This document shows positions 18,103-27,382 of a stretch of 64,000 nucleotides of DNA, piece after piece. Origin of the DNA: Bacillota bacterium (lineage in GTDB: Bacteria; Bacillota; Clostridia; DSM-8532); NCBI GenBank assembly GCA_023443745.1, contig JAEZTB010000042.1, positions 620,001 through 684,000 of the forward strand. Reading direction: 5' to 3'. The notes under the pieces were generated by a model, which saw nothing but the letters and a program-made list of their open reading frames with translations, searched no databases and was not told the origin of the DNA. Both the position numbers and the translations under genes were made by a program. Numbering within the stretch: position 1 is the stretch's first letter; each line of letters starts with the position of its first letter.

Positions 18103-19404
18103 ATGTTACAAGGAGTTCTGATTATTGTTGTTTTTGTCATTATTGCGGCGCTGATGATGACAAAAAAAATCCCAACACTTCTTGCACTTCCGTTAATGGC
18201 CATCATCATTTGTATGGTTGCCGGTGTTCCTGCTGTAGGCAGCGATGCCGACGGAAAAGCCATAGGCTGGCTGCAGACTGTTGTGGAAGCAGGTACGGTA
18301 CGAATGGGACCGGCTATTATGGCAGTTATCTTTGGCGCATGGCTGGGCCAGCTCATGAACAAAACAGGAGTTACCGAAACCATTATCAAGAAGAGCGCGG
18401 AGCTCGGCGGCGACCGTCCGTTGATCGTCACCCTGGTCATGGTTGTGGCTTGTGCTATTCTATTCACCACCTTGAGCGGTTTAGGCTCAATCATTATGGT
18501 GGGCTCCATCGTTTTGCCCATTTTGATTTCGGTTGGCGTTCCCGCAATGAGCGCCGCCAGTATCTTCCTGATGGCTTTCACCACCGGACTTACCTTTAAT
18601 ATAGCCAACTGGACGACCTACTCAACGATCTTTAATCTTCCTATTGATAATATTCGCAACTTTGAAGTTTACTTATTAGTTGCAACAGCCCTTGCTACCC
18701 TGGTATTTGTATTTGTTGAATTCAAGCGCAATGGTGTAAAGTTCTCCTTCTCCGCTCCTGTAAGCGAAAACACTGAAACCCGTCAATTGTCAGGTATTAC
18801 CGGTGCTTTTGCTATGCTTACACCACTTATTCCGATAGCATTGGTAGCCTTCTTTAAGGTTCCCGTTGTACCAGCCTTCCTTGCAGGCATTTTATGGATT
18901 TTACTCTTTACCTCCAAGAGCTTCAGCAAGGCCATGAACTTACTTGTTAAAACCTGCTACGACGGCATTACCGACGGAGCTCCAGCTATCATACTGATGA
19001 TCGGAATCGGTATTCTGTATCTGGCTGTAACCCATGGAATGGTAAAAGCTGTTCTGAACCCCTTCCTGCTTGAGGTTGTTCCCTCCAGCCGTATTTTGTT
19101 TATTATTTTCTTCAGCGTACTGGCACCTCTTTCACTGTACCGTGGTCCCATGAACCTGTTTGGCCTAGGATCAGGTATTGCCGCTCTTGTCATCGGTCTT
19201 GGCACTTTGTCCCCTCTCGCCGTTATGGGTGCTTTCCTTGCTGCAGAGCGCATCCAGGGGTGCGGTGACCCCACCAACACCCAGAATGTATGGACCGCTA
19301 ATTTTGCAGAAGTCGATGTTAACTCAATTACGAAAAAGCTTCTGCCCTATTTGTGGATCATCGCGGTTATCGGCGTTGTCCTTTCAGGTATTCTTTATTT
19401 TTAG
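18103..19404 (+). CDS. Ion-transporter-superfamily permease (GntP/CitM-like), probable carboxylate uptake
   Basis: 433 residues with about 11-12 hydrophobic segments and no signal for an ABC or MFS protein. The two-half layout with a conserved 'TTLSGLGSIIMVGSIVLPIL' re-entrant-like stretch and a second-half 'YRGPMNLFGLGSG' resembles gluconate/citrate/dicarboxylate carriers of the ion-transporter superfamily. The substrate is probably an organic acid handled by the downstream HyuA-like and FAD enzymes. The start at 18103 is preferred because AGGAG lies 7 nt upstream; an ATG two codons earlier is too close to that site. A strong hairpin follows the gene. Confidence 0.7.
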   Translation: MLQGVLIIVVFVIIAALMMTKKIPTLLALPLMAIIICMVAGVPAVGSDADGKAIGWLQTVVEAGTVRMGPAIMAVIFGAWLGQLMNKTGVTETIIKKSAELGGDRPLIVTLVMVVACAILFTTLSGLGSIIMVGSIVLPILISVGVPAMSAASIFLMAFTTGLTFNIANWTTYSTIFNLPIDNIRNFEVYLLVATALATLVFVFVEFKRNGVKFSFSAPVSENTETRQLSGITGAFAMLTPLIPIALVAFFKVPVVPAFLAGILWILLFTSKSFSKAMNLLVKTCYDGITDGAPAIILMIGIGILYLAVTHGMVKAVLNPFLLEVVPSSRILFIIFFSVLAPLSLYRGPMNLFGLGSGIAALVIGLGTLSPLAVMGAFLAAERIQGCGDPTNTQNVWTANFAEVDVNSITKKLLPYLWIIAVIGVVLSGILYF

Positions 19405-19417
19405 TTAGGTGAAAACA

Positions 19418-19462
19418 GGCTGGGAAAGGGCGTTGGTAAAGCGCCCTTTCCACAATCCAGCC
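19418..19462 (+). terminator. Extended hairpin between permease and hyuA-like gene
   Basis: GGCTGG pairs with CCAGCC and, inside it, GGAAAGGGCG pairs with CGCCCTTTCC. No U-run follows, so it is more likely a partial terminator or a stabiliser of the upstream message than a full stop. Confidence 0.55.
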
Positions 19463-19548
19463 AAGCAAAATGTCGACCTTTGCCGTTTTGTTTAGTCGGA
19501 TTGTGGAACAATATAACTGCATGATAATAGACTTAGGAGGCTATAACT

Positions 19549-21699
19549 ATGAAAGTTCGCATAGGCATTGATGTTGGCGGTACCTTTACCGACGCTGTTG
19601 CCATAAATAACGATACCTTTGAAGTCATTGGTTCGGTAAAAGTGCCTACCACACATGATGCACAGGAAGGCGTGGCCGCAGGCATTGTGGAAGCACTCCA
19701 TAAAATAATGGAAGATTGCCGCATTCAACCCGATGACGTTATTTTCATCGCCCACGGCACAACCCAGGCCACCAATGCATTGTTGGAGGGGGACGTGGCA
19801 CCCGTTGGCATCATCGCCATGGGAAGGGGACTCGAAGGGTTTAAAGCCAAAAACGATACCGCTATTGGTGATATTCCTTTGACAGAAAGCAAAAGCCTTA
19901 CATCCCAGCATGTTTTTGTGGATACTTCACCTCAACAGGATTTAGAGGCTTTGGTAAAAGACGCCGTAAAAAAACTTCAGGAGATGGGTGCTGCCACCTT
20001 TGTAGCTGCTGAGGCCTTCAGTGTGGATGATCCTACCAACGAGAATTTGGCGTTGTCGGTATGCACCGGTATGGAACTTCCTGCAACCGCCACCAATGAT
20101 ATTTCGAAGCTTTACGGGTTAAAAATCCGCACCCGTACCGCTGTTATAAACGCCAGTATTATGCCCAAGATGCTCGAAGCCGCCACCATGACGGAACAAA
20201 GCATTCGTAATGCCAATATTACCAGTCCATTAATGGTTATGCGCTGCGACGGCGGTGTAATGACGGTTGACGAAGTTCGTGGACGCCCCATTCTGACTAT
20301 TTTATCCGGACCAGCCGCGGGTGTAGCCGGTGCTTTGATGTATGAAAAGCTCACTGACGGCATATTCTTTGAAGTCGGCGGCACATCAACCGATATATCC
20401 TGTGTCAAAGACGGTAAGGTTATGATCCAATACGCCGAGGTGGGCGGTCACAAGACCTACTTAAACAGTCTGGATGTGCGTACTGTGGGTATCGGCGGTG
20501 GCAGCATGGTGCAGCTTAAAAACGGTAAAGCGGTGGATACCGGCCCTAGAAGCGCGCATATCGCAGGACTTAAATACGAAGTCTATTCCAAGGCTGAGGA
20601 TATTATCGAGCCAAAGCTCATCAGCATACAGCCTACGTCCACCGACCCCGAGTATGCCTGCATTGTCTGCTCCAATGGCGTGCGTGTAGCCCTGACTATG
20701 GCAGGTGCCGCGAATATTGCAGGCTATGTGCATTCGGAGGATTATGCCTATGGCAATATCGAAGCCGCTAAAAAAGCCTGGAAGCCTTTAGCCGATAGTA
20801 TGGGAGTAAGCGTTGAACAGGCTGCGGAAAAAGTTCTTGCCTTTGCTGCGATAAAAAACGGCAAGGTGGTATCCCAACTGCTTAAGGACTACAATATGGA
20901 TCCCCGGACTACCTTATTTGTGGGCGGCGGAGGCGGTGCAGCCAGCGTGGTTCCGCATCTGGCCAAAACCATGGGACATCGTCATCGCATTGCTCATCTC
21001 GCGCCCGTTATTTCAACCATCGGTGTGGCACTGGCCATGGTGCGCGATATGGTTGAGCGCAGCGTTCCCAATCCCACCGATGAGGATATTATTAGTGTTC
21101 GGCGTGAAGCCGAAATGAAGGCCATAAAAAATGGTGCCGCTCCCGGAAGTGTGGAAGTCAGTGTGGAGGTGGATACGCAGCGCAATGTCATCCGAGCCAT
21201 TGCAGTAGGTGCTACAGAGCTGCGCAGCAAGAATCTCATGGAGCGAAAGCTGTCAAAGGAAGAGTTGCTCAAAATTGTTGGAGATAACCTGGAGGTTAAT
21301 CCGTCCGACCTGAAAATTGCCGCGCAGAATGGCGCTATGTTTGCGGTGCAATATAACTCAGTACAAGCCAAGCTGTTCGGACTGTTGAAAAAAAGAACCA
21401 CACCGCTGCGCCTCATTGATGAAGAAGGCATTATCCGGCTGCAAAAGAACAACGCCTGGGTGCGCCAATCTTCTGTGGGTGCCTGGCAAAAAGATGCCTC
21501 GGTTCTGCTGGAGGAACTCACCATTTACAATGACGGAGGCGTTAACCTGCCCAATATCTACGTGGTTCTGGGTAAGCGCATCATAGACCTGTCCGGATTG
21601 TCGAGCGATACGCAGATATTCAGTCTTGGCAATGTGGAACTGGCCGGATACCCTGAAAGTGAACCGGTTATTGTGGCTGCTACCAAGCGCCTGGACTGA
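19549..21699 (+). CDS. Hydantoinase/oxoprolinase-family ATPase (HyuA-like)
   Basis: 716 residues. The ASKHA-type nucleotide-binding motifs are intact: GIDVGGTFTDAV near the N-terminus, AHGTTQATNALLEG, LSGPAAGVAGAL and FEVGGTSTDIS. Members hydrolyse ATP to open a cyclic amide (hydantoin, 5-oxoproline) or to activate a carbonyl for carboxylation (acetone carboxylase). These enzymes normally work with a HyuB-type subunit; none is encoded here, so it may act alone or with the neighbouring TIM-barrel, HExxH or FAD proteins. GGAGG lies upstream of the start. The transporter upstream and the oxidoreductase downstream point to a catabolic operon for a small organic acid or cyclic amide. Confidence 0.85.
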   Translation: MKVRIGIDVGGTFTDAVAINNDTFEVIGSVKVPTTHDAQEGVAAGIVEALHKIMEDCRIQPDDVIFIAHGTTQATNALLEGDVAPVGIIAMGRGLEGFKAKNDTAIGDIPLTESKSLTSQHVFVDTSPQQDLEALVKDAVKKLQEMGAATFVAAEAFSVDDPTNENLALSVCTGMELPATATNDISKLYGLKIRTRTAVINASIMPKMLEAATMTEQSIRNANITSPLMVMRCDGGVMTVDEVRGRPILTILSGPAAGVAGALMYEKLTDGIFFEVGGTSTDISCVKDGKVMIQYAEVGGHKTYLNSLDVRTVGIGGGSMVQLKNGKAVDTGPRSAHIAGLKYEVYSKAEDIIEPKLISIQPTSTDPEYACIVCSNGVRVALTMAGAANIAGYVHSEDYAYGNIEAAKKAWKPLADSMGVSVEQAAEKVLAFAAIKNGKVVSQLLKDYNMDPRTTLFVGGGGGAASVVPHLAKTMGHRHRIAHLAPVISTIGVALAMVRDMVERSVPNPTDEDIISVRREAEMKAIKNGAAPGSVEVSVEVDTQRNVIRAIAVGATELRSKNLMERKLSKEELLKIVGDNLEVNPSDLKIAAQNGAMFAVQYNSVQAKLFGLLKKRTTPLRLIDEEGIIRLQKNNAWVRQSSVGAWQKDASVLLEELTIYNDGGVNLPNIYVVLGKRIIDLSGLSSDTQIFSLGNVELAGYPESEPVIVAATKRLD

Positions 21700-21747
21700 T
21701 CAACATAGAAGTTGTTAAAAAAGGTTTTCGGAGAAGGAGATGGGTTA

Positions 21748-22305
21748 ATGGCAGTTGCTTCACTCCCCTTTCCAAGTAAAGAGTTGGCATATAAAGAGCT
21801 TTCCTACGATTTGTGCTATGTCAAAATTCCTGAAACCGACCGGGAGCCTATTGTGGAGGCCGCCTGGCAGAAAGGTGCAAATGCTGCCAAAGAGATTTTC
21901 AGGACTTATAACGGGCGCATGGATTTTATCGATATCGCCATGGAGAGCGGCCTTACCATTGAAAAAAGAGACATCGATTATGTGGTGGGAGACCGCCGGT
22001 ATTTCAGTGACTATATTTCAGGCAAAAAGCTTCTTATTTTATACCTTCGCTCAATTGCTTTATGGGCCGAAAATTACGCACTGGATCTGGATACCGCCAT
22101 TAACATAATAGTCAGCCATGAATTCTTTCATTTTCTTGAATGGACATCTTTGGGGCTTACCAGCAGAGACTATACAGTTCCCATGCTCTCCATAGGAAAA
22201 TTAAAGCTTGGCAAGACGGGTATCCGTGCTCTCAGTGAAATTGGTGCTCATGGCTTTGCGCACACCTATCACGGGCTTGCCGCACAAAAGGAGGATTTAT
22301 TATGA
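21748..22305 (+). CDS. Small HExxH protein, ImmA/IrrE-like
   Basis: 185 residues. The motif HEFFH (His124, Glu125, His128) is a classical zinc-protease signature, and a downstream Glu164 (ALSEIGAHGFAH) could be the third ligand. The pattern before it (a short helix, 'DFIDIAMESGLTIEKRD', then 'GKKLLILY') resembles the ImmA/IrrE fold, in which such proteins cleave repressors or act as metal-dependent sensors. Its presence inside a catabolic operon is unusual; it might instead be a metal-dependent hydrolase for the pathway substrate. The start at 21748 has AAGGAGA 7 nt upstream. Its end overlaps the next gene by 4 nt (ATGA), so the two are translationally coupled. Confidence 0.6.
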   Translation: MAVASLPFPSKELAYKELSYDLCYVKIPETDREPIVEAAWQKGANAAKEIFRTYNGRMDFIDIAMESGLTIEKRDIDYVVGDRRYFSDYISGKKLLILYLRSIALWAENYALDLDTAINIIVSHEFFHFLEWTSLGLTSRDYTVPMLSIGKLKLGKTGIRALSEIGAHGFAHTYHGLAAQKEDLL

Positions 22306-23675
22306 ATAACCAGTTATCGTATGATGTTGTTGTCATTGGTGGCGGACCTGCCGGTGTAACCGCAGCTATTGCCGCCGCCCGTCGTGGCGCGAAGACCCTG
22401 CTGGTGGAACAGTATGGCTGTCTTGGCGGCACACTCACTATGGCCGGAACCGGTCCTCAAATGACCTTTCACGCGGGAAAAGTCCAGGTAGTGAAGGGAA
22501 TTCCCGATGAAATTGTACAGCGCATGGTCAGCCTGGGGTTTTCGCCGGGCCATATGGATGATGCCGTAGGCTATGCCAGCAGCATCACTCCTTTCGACGT
22601 GGAAGGCCTCAAATTTGTGATGGAAACCATGGCGGTAGAAGCAGGTGTGACCTTGCTCTATTACACCACTTACACGGGCTGTACGGTAAGCGACCGCAAA
22701 ATCACATCAGTAAGCTTGTTTTCAAAAAGCGGGAGCTTTAAGGTGGAAGCCAAGGTTTTCATTGATGCTTCTGCCGACGCCGATCTAGCCACACACGCAG
22801 GAGTCAGCAGCGTTTACGGCCGGGAAAAGGATACTCTGGCTCAACCCATGACCATGAATATGAGGGTGAACGGTGTTGACCGTGACCGTCTTATGGACTA
22901 TATCACAACCCACCAGGAAGATATGTACGCTTCCACGCCCTTTGACAGGCTCAAGGAATTGCCCCGTTGCGGTATTTCAGGTGCTTACTCGGTTATAAAG
23001 CTTGCCCGTGAAAAGGGTGATTTTGATATTGAACGGGATATGGTTCTGTGCTTCGAAACCAATATCAAAGGTCAATTTATTGTTAATATGAGCCGAGTCA
23101 CCCGGCATAGCGCGCTCAATCCCTTTGAGCTCACCAACGCCACAGTTGAAGGACGTAAACAGGTGCATAAGATTGCCACTTTCCTGAAAAAATACATTCC
23201 CGGTTTTGAAAACTGTTATATCATTTCAACGGGCCCCAACATTGGAATACGTGAAAGCCGGAAAATTAACGGCGTCTACAAGCTTACTGCAGACGATCTT
23301 CTAAGCAACCGTATGTTCCCCGACGCCATTGCCATGGGTGGCTATCCTATTGATATCCATTCGCCTGACGGCGAAGCCATGACCCATCGCTTCTTAACAC
23401 CTGGCAGCTGGTACTCCATTCCATATCGCAGTGTTATTGCCGGGGAAATTGATAACCTTCTGGTTACCGGACGCTGCCTTAGCGCCACTCATGAAGCCTG
23501 TGCCGCAGTACGTGTTACTCCCATTGTCATGGCGATCAGCCAGGGGGCAGGAACCGCTGCTGCTTTAGCTGCGACAACCGGCAGTCCGGTCCAGGACATA
23601 GATACTGACTTACTGAAAAAGCAGCTTGTGGAGGACGATGTATTTTTAGAGGAGTTCTCTTCTGCTAATTTATAA
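22302..23675 (+). CDS. FAD-dependent oxidoreductase
   Basis: 457 residues. A dinucleotide-binding GGGPAG motif (13-18) lies in VVVIGGGPAGVTAAIAAARR, and the C-terminal FAD site LLVTGRCLSATHEA..VRVTPIVMA is typical of the FAD_oxidored family that includes large-scale cyclic acid or amine dehydrogenases. It has no signal peptide. It should oxidise the operon's substrate or an intermediate, but the reaction cannot be read from sequence. It is the last gene of the plus-strand operon and is followed by a strong bidirectional hairpin. Confidence 0.82.
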   Translation: MNNQLSYDVVVIGGGPAGVTAAIAAARRGAKTLLVEQYGCLGGTLTMAGTGPQMTFHAGKVQVVKGIPDEIVQRMVSLGFSPGHMDDAVGYASSITPFDVEGLKFVMETMAVEAGVTLLYYTTYTGCTVSDRKITSVSLFSKSGSFKVEAKVFIDASADADLATHAGVSSVYGREKDTLAQPMTMNMRVNGVDRDRLMDYITTHQEDMYASTPFDRLKELPRCGISGAYSVIKLAREKGDFDIERDMVLCFETNIKGQFIVNMSRVTRHSALNPFELTNATVEGRKQVHKIATFLKKYIPGFENCYIISTGPNIGIRESRKINGVYKLTADDLLSNRMFPDAIAMGGYPIDIHSPDGEAMTHRFLTPGSWYSIPYRSVIAGEIDNLLVTGRCLSATHEACAAVRVTPIVMAISQGAGTAAALAATTGSPVQDIDTDLLKKQLVEDDVFLEEFSSANL

Positions 23676-23683
23676 ACACCTTA

Positions 23684-23724
23684 ATGCTCATCAGGGCCAT
23701 TTTAGCCCAGGTCCTGATGAGCAT
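23684..23724. terminator. Bidirectional hairpin terminator
   Basis: ATGCTCATCAGG (23684) pairs perfectly with CCTGATGAGCAT (23713) around 17 nt. It lies between two converging genes (FAD oxidoreductase and GH5). There is no long U-run on the plus strand. The right arm is part of a direct repeat found again at 32470-32490. Confidence 0.65.
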
Positions 23725-23727
23725 GTC
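23707..23727 (+). repeat. 21-bp direct repeat, left copy
   Basis: The 21 bases from CCAGGTCC to GCATGTC recur exactly at 32470-32490. Here they include the right arm of the terminator hairpin. Confidence 0.7.
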
Positions 23728-23765
23728 TTATGAGTCATTTGAACAATCCAGCCGGGTATACGATG

Positions 23766-25391
23766 TCAGATGAGTGAAATGGCATCCAGCTTTATTTTCC
23801 CACCTTTGACAAAGACCTTAAACCTGGAGCTTTCGGAAGGAATCAGTTTGTCAATAAGGATTTCCTGATACCCAAGACTGTCTGCAGGCCTGAGCTCCTT
23901 TATTTCAGAAGCATCCTGACAGACTGTGATTAAAGCGTCCTTGCTTGAAGAAAGCTCCAATTTCAGCTTACAGCCAGCCTCTATACGCTCAAACGTATAC
24001 GCCGCATACTCATTCAGCTCCATTTCAAGGGTCAACCTATCCCATCCGCAGTCAAAGAAGAAGCGCTTGTCCATGGGTTCGTCGGATAAAGCAACAATAG
24101 CCATTCCGGTTTCAGTCTGATATCCGTAGACATTGCCTTCGCTTCTTAATCCGCTGAAAGAAACGCCCTTGCCGGGAAGCAGATCAAAATCGGTACCGCG
24201 GACACGGCAACCCGGATATCTGAATACGTGCTTACTCACAGCCTCGTTCTTAACACAGTTTTCAAGCTTCATATTTTCCAGGTACTGATCCAGTATGGTC
24301 TGCGCTTCCTCATAGGAAGGCCTGGGCCCGCCTTGGGTATAGGCAATGATTTTATCCCAGCCGTCGGGCTTTTTGACCGAGCATGGTGAATTATTACACT
24401 CCATTTTCTTCCATGTCCAAAGATTGTACCCTATCCCCAGTGCAACATTAAGGGGATACATAGCCGCATACCATTCCAGCACGTTTTCGCCGGTTTCTCC
24501 CAGCCACAGCGGAGCATTAAACTTTGCCCGGGCCTCCAGATAAGGCATTAAGGATTCGATACCCGGCATGCAGGCATAACGATGGAAATGGATGACCACA
24601 TTATCATCGTATTGCTTGTGGAAGACAGCTGTATTGGTTGACCAATGGTGCCCTTCCAGCGATATCAAGTGTTTTGTGTCAAGCTTGCGGATCTCCGCGA
24701 TGGCCTCATCGTAGAACCTGGCCAGCCTTGGAAGAAGGTAATCCAGATTCTTTCCCTCAATAAGCCCGGGGCGCAGGGGCTCGTTGAGAAGGTCATATCC
24801 CCCCACGATCTCACGATCCTTGTACCTGCGAGCCAACTCCCTCCAAATGGCTATACCCTTATCCCAGCTGTCTTTGTCTGTGAACAGCCTTGGGAAATCA
24901 TCCACGGAGTCATCGATATTGTGGCCGGTTTGGCCTCCCGGAGCGCCATGAAGATCGAGAAAAGCATAAATACCCCATTTCTCACACCAACCAAGAAACC
25001 GATCAATAAGCCGGAACCCGTCCTCTTTCCAAATAATCCCGGGCTCATCTTCCATGATCAAACGCCAGTTGATGGGCAGACGTACCGAGTTATACCCAAG
25101 TTCGGCCATATACCGTATATCCGTTTCTGTTGTGTAGTTCTCCCTGAACCTTTTCCAGAAGCTTTCAGCATATTTGCTGCCTGTTAGCTCCCGGATAACA
25201 GTCTCAATATTTCTTGGCCGGTCAAAACGTTTTCCACCCCCCGAAAGCCACATGTATCCTTCGCATAGCAACCAGTTGCCAAGGCCCCAGCCCTTGAGGA
25301 TAATTTCTTCCCCCGCTCCGTTCACAACGGCGGTTCCCTTTGCTTTCAGAAAGCCCTTTACGACATTCGGTCCAATCTGTGTCTTCATCAT
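23766..25391 (-). CDS. GH5 family glycoside hydrolase (endo- or exo-beta-glucanase/glucosidase)
   Basis: 541 residues with no signal peptide or binding module, so it is intracellular. The GH5 (alpha/beta)8 barrel is clear: NSVRLPINWR, FLDLHGAPGG, the acid/base Glu204 in GYDLLNEPLRPG, and the nucleophile Glu299 in LWLGETGEN. The overall style is that of exo-1,3-beta-glucanase/cellulase-like subfamilies. The last ~150 residues form a beta-rich domain of unknown role. It probably trims oligosaccharides brought in by the ABC importer encoded just upstream in the operon. GGGGAGA lies 7 nt before the chosen ATG at 25391; the next codon is also ATG. Confidence 0.87.
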   Translation of the reverse strand: MMKTQIGPNVVKGFLKAKGTAVVNGAGEEIILKGWGLGNWLLCEGYMWLSGGGKRFDRPRNIETVIRELTGSKYAESFWKRFRENYTTETDIRYMAELGYNSVRLPINWRLIMEDEPGIIWKEDGFRLIDRFLGWCEKWGIYAFLDLHGAPGGQTGHNIDDSVDDFPRLFTDKDSWDKGIAIWRELARRYKDREIVGGYDLLNEPLRPGLIEGKNLDYLLPRLARFYDEAIAEIRKLDTKHLISLEGHHWSTNTAVFHKQYDDNVVIHFHRYACMPGIESLMPYLEARAKFNAPLWLGETGENVLEWYAAMYPLNVALGIGYNLWTWKKMECNNSPCSVKKPDGWDKIIAYTQGGPRPSYEEAQTILDQYLENMKLENCVKNEAVSKHVFRYPGCRVRGTDFDLLPGKGVSFSGLRSEGNVYGYQTETGMAIVALSDEPMDKRFFFDCGWDRLTLEMELNEYAAYTFERIEAGCKLKLELSSSKDALITVCQDASEIKELRPADSLGYQEILIDKLIPSESSRFKVFVKGGKIKLDAISLI

Positions 25392-25451
25392 TTAATTGTC
25401 TCCCCTTTTATTTTTTATGTTCTAGGTGAGATAGCTGCAATCCTGTGGCTA

Positions 25452-26336
25452 TCAACCCTTTACTGCTCCTATGGTGATACCCTTGACAAAATGCCGCTGG
25501 AATATGGGATAAACGACCAGAACGGGAAGAGCACCCAGTACAGCTACAGCCATCTTAATGCCTGTTGATGGCAGGGTGCTTGGGTCCACATTGAGCCCGG
25601 CGCTGGCGTTGCTCATCAGGAACTGTGTATCCAAAAGCATCTTATTTAAAAGAACCTGGATACTGTACATTTTCTCGTTATTGACATAATATAAGCCGTT
25701 AAGCCAGTCGTTCCAGTAAGCCAGTCCAACCAGCAGCGCCAACGTGGACAGAATAGGCCGAGACATGGGAAGAACAACCTGTAAAAGAATTCGCACCTCC
25801 CCTGCACCGTCAATTCTAGCTGCTTCAATGACTGCATCCGGAACATTGGTATTGAAGTAGGTCCGCATCATGATGACATTAAAAGCCCCCATCATCAGAT
25901 TCGGTATAATGAGAGCCCAAAGGGTATTTTTGATATGAAAGGTTTGTGTCCACATGATATATGTAGGTACAAGTCCACCATTGAAAAGCATGGTGAAAAA
26001 AAGGAAAAATGAAAATATGCTCCGGCCTGGCAGATCCTTTCTGGACAAAGGGTATGCATACAAAGTGGTCAGAACCAGATTGATGCTTGTTCCTATAACA
26101 GTTGTAAATACAGAAATTACATAGCCTCGGAATATGTTTCCTGAATCCACAAGAAGATACTTGTAGGCTGAGAGATCAATAGCTTCAGGGATGAAGGAGT
26201 ATCCGTTCCGAATCAGGGAGGTCTCACCGGTTATAGAGGATACAATAAGCAGGATAAAGGGTAAAATGCAGAATAGAGACAACAGAATCATAATGATATG
26301 CGCAACGACTTGAAAAGTCTTGTTGGATTCGACCAT
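25452..26336 (-). CDS. ABC transporter permease, LplC/MalG type
   Basis: 294 residues with six membrane segments and the EAA loop EAARIDGAGEVRILLQVVLP. The C-terminus HFVKGITIGAVKG is typical of the family. It is the second permease of the importer, 19 nt downstream of its partner and followed by GH5. The ATPase must come from elsewhere in the genome. Confidence 0.92.
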   Translation of the reverse strand: MVESNKTFQVVAHIIMILLSLFCILPFILLIVSSITGETSLIRNGYSFIPEAIDLSAYKYLLVDSGNIFRGYVISVFTTVIGTSINLVLTTLYAYPLSRKDLPGRSIFSFFLFFTMLFNGGLVPTYIMWTQTFHIKNTLWALIIPNLMMGAFNVIMMRTYFNTNVPDAVIEAARIDGAGEVRILLQVVLPMSRPILSTLALLVGLAYWNDWLNGLYYVNNEKMYSIQVLLNKMLLDTQFLMSNASAGLNVDPSTLPSTGIKMAVAVLGALPVLVVYPIFQRHFVKGITIGAVKG

Positions 26337-26355
26337 TTTGCTTAGTCCCCCTCCT

Positions 26356-27285
26356 TTAAAAAAGTGCGCTTTCTTCGCTGTATTTCTTTACGACGTAATT
26401 GGCAGCCACAACAAGAATAAACCCGACCACGGACTGATAAAGACCTGCTGCGGATGACATGCCGATATTATTCAGTTCAATGAGACCTCTGTAGACATAG
26501 GTATCAATCGTATTCGTTACGTCAATTAAAGGCCCGCTGTTCATGGGCACTTGATAAAACAGTCCGAAATCGGAGTAGAAGATTCTCCCGATGGCCATGA
26601 GCGTCAGAATTGTGATAGTCGGCTTAAGACAGGGAAGTGTAATATTCGTAACTTGCTGCCAGCGGCTGCACCCGTCAATAACAGCTGCTTCATAATACCC
26701 CCGGTCAATTCCCACCAGCGTGGCATAATAGATAATGCAGTTGTATCCGAAATATTTCCATAAGTTTACTATTGTTAAGATAAACGGCCAGTATTTCGGG
26801 TCCGAATACCAAAAAATCTTACTAAGCCCCAAGGGCTTTAAGATGCTGTTGTTGATAAAACCTGATTCTGTGCTTAAAAAACCATATACGAGATAGCTCA
26901 CAACTACGATGGAAATCAGAAAGGGCACCAGTATAACTGTCTGATAAAGTTTTTTGGCAACCTCCGAACGGATTTCATATAGAAGAATGGCAACGGCAAT
27001 GGCAACAGCCGTTCCCAAAACAATAAACAATGCATTGTAACCAATCGTATTGCGTGTAATTTTCCAGGCTTCCTTTGTTTTGAACAGGAACTCGAAATTC
27101 TTTAATCCAATAAAGCGGCTGCCCAGAATTCCTTTTTGAAAATTGTACTGCTTGAAGGCTACGACTATGCCGGACATAGGAATGTAATTATTGATAAACA
27201 GGTAGATGGTTCCCGGGAGCAGCATGAGATAAAGCGGAATAAAACGCAAATGACGCCTGACCAGTTTTTTTAGAACATGGATCAT
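26356..27285 (-). CDS. ABC transporter permease, LplB type
   Basis: 309 residues from the chosen start, with six membrane segments and the EAA loop EAAVIDGCSRWQQVTNITLP. The start at 27285 is preferred (GGGGA upstream). A longer start at 27342 is rejected because it lies inside the hairpin at 27321-27358. It pairs with the LplC-type permease that follows. Confidence 0.9.
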   Translation of the reverse strand: MIHVLKKLVRRHLRFIPLYLMLLPGTIYLFINNYIPMSGIVVAFKQYNFQKGILGSRFIGLKNFEFLFKTKEAWKITRNTIGYNALFIVLGTAVAIAVAILLYEIRSEVAKKLYQTVILVPFLISIVVVSYLVYGFLSTESGFINNSILKPLGLSKIFWYSDPKYWPFILTIVNLWKYFGYNCIIYYATLVGIDRGYYEAAVIDGCSRWQQVTNITLPCLKPTITILTLMAIGRIFYSDFGLFYQVPMNSGPLIDVTNTIDTYVYRGLIELNNIGMSSAAGLYQSVVGFILVVAANYVVKKYSEESALF

Positions 27286-27320
27286 ATATATCCCCAATCT
27301 TTCAGGTGTTGTTTTGAATA

Positions 27321-27358
27321 AAGTGGGCTGCCGCAGCTTCATTTGCAGCAGCCCACTT
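27321..27358 (-). terminator. Attenuator-type hairpin between binding protein and permeases
   Basis: AAGTGGGCTGC pairs perfectly with GCAGCCCACTT (11 bp) around a 16-nt loop. There is no U-run after it on the minus strand, so transcription is probably reduced rather than stopped. Such a hairpin usually gives more binding protein than permease. Confidence 0.75.
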
Positions 27359-27382
27359 GTTCATTCCTTGATCAGCCGGCTG

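Noticed and set aside
27286..27342. Longer N-terminus of the LplB-type permease beginning at 27342
   Set aside because: The upstream ATG lies in the loop/stem of a perfect hairpin and has no ribosome site; the frame from 27285 gives the usual N-terminus.
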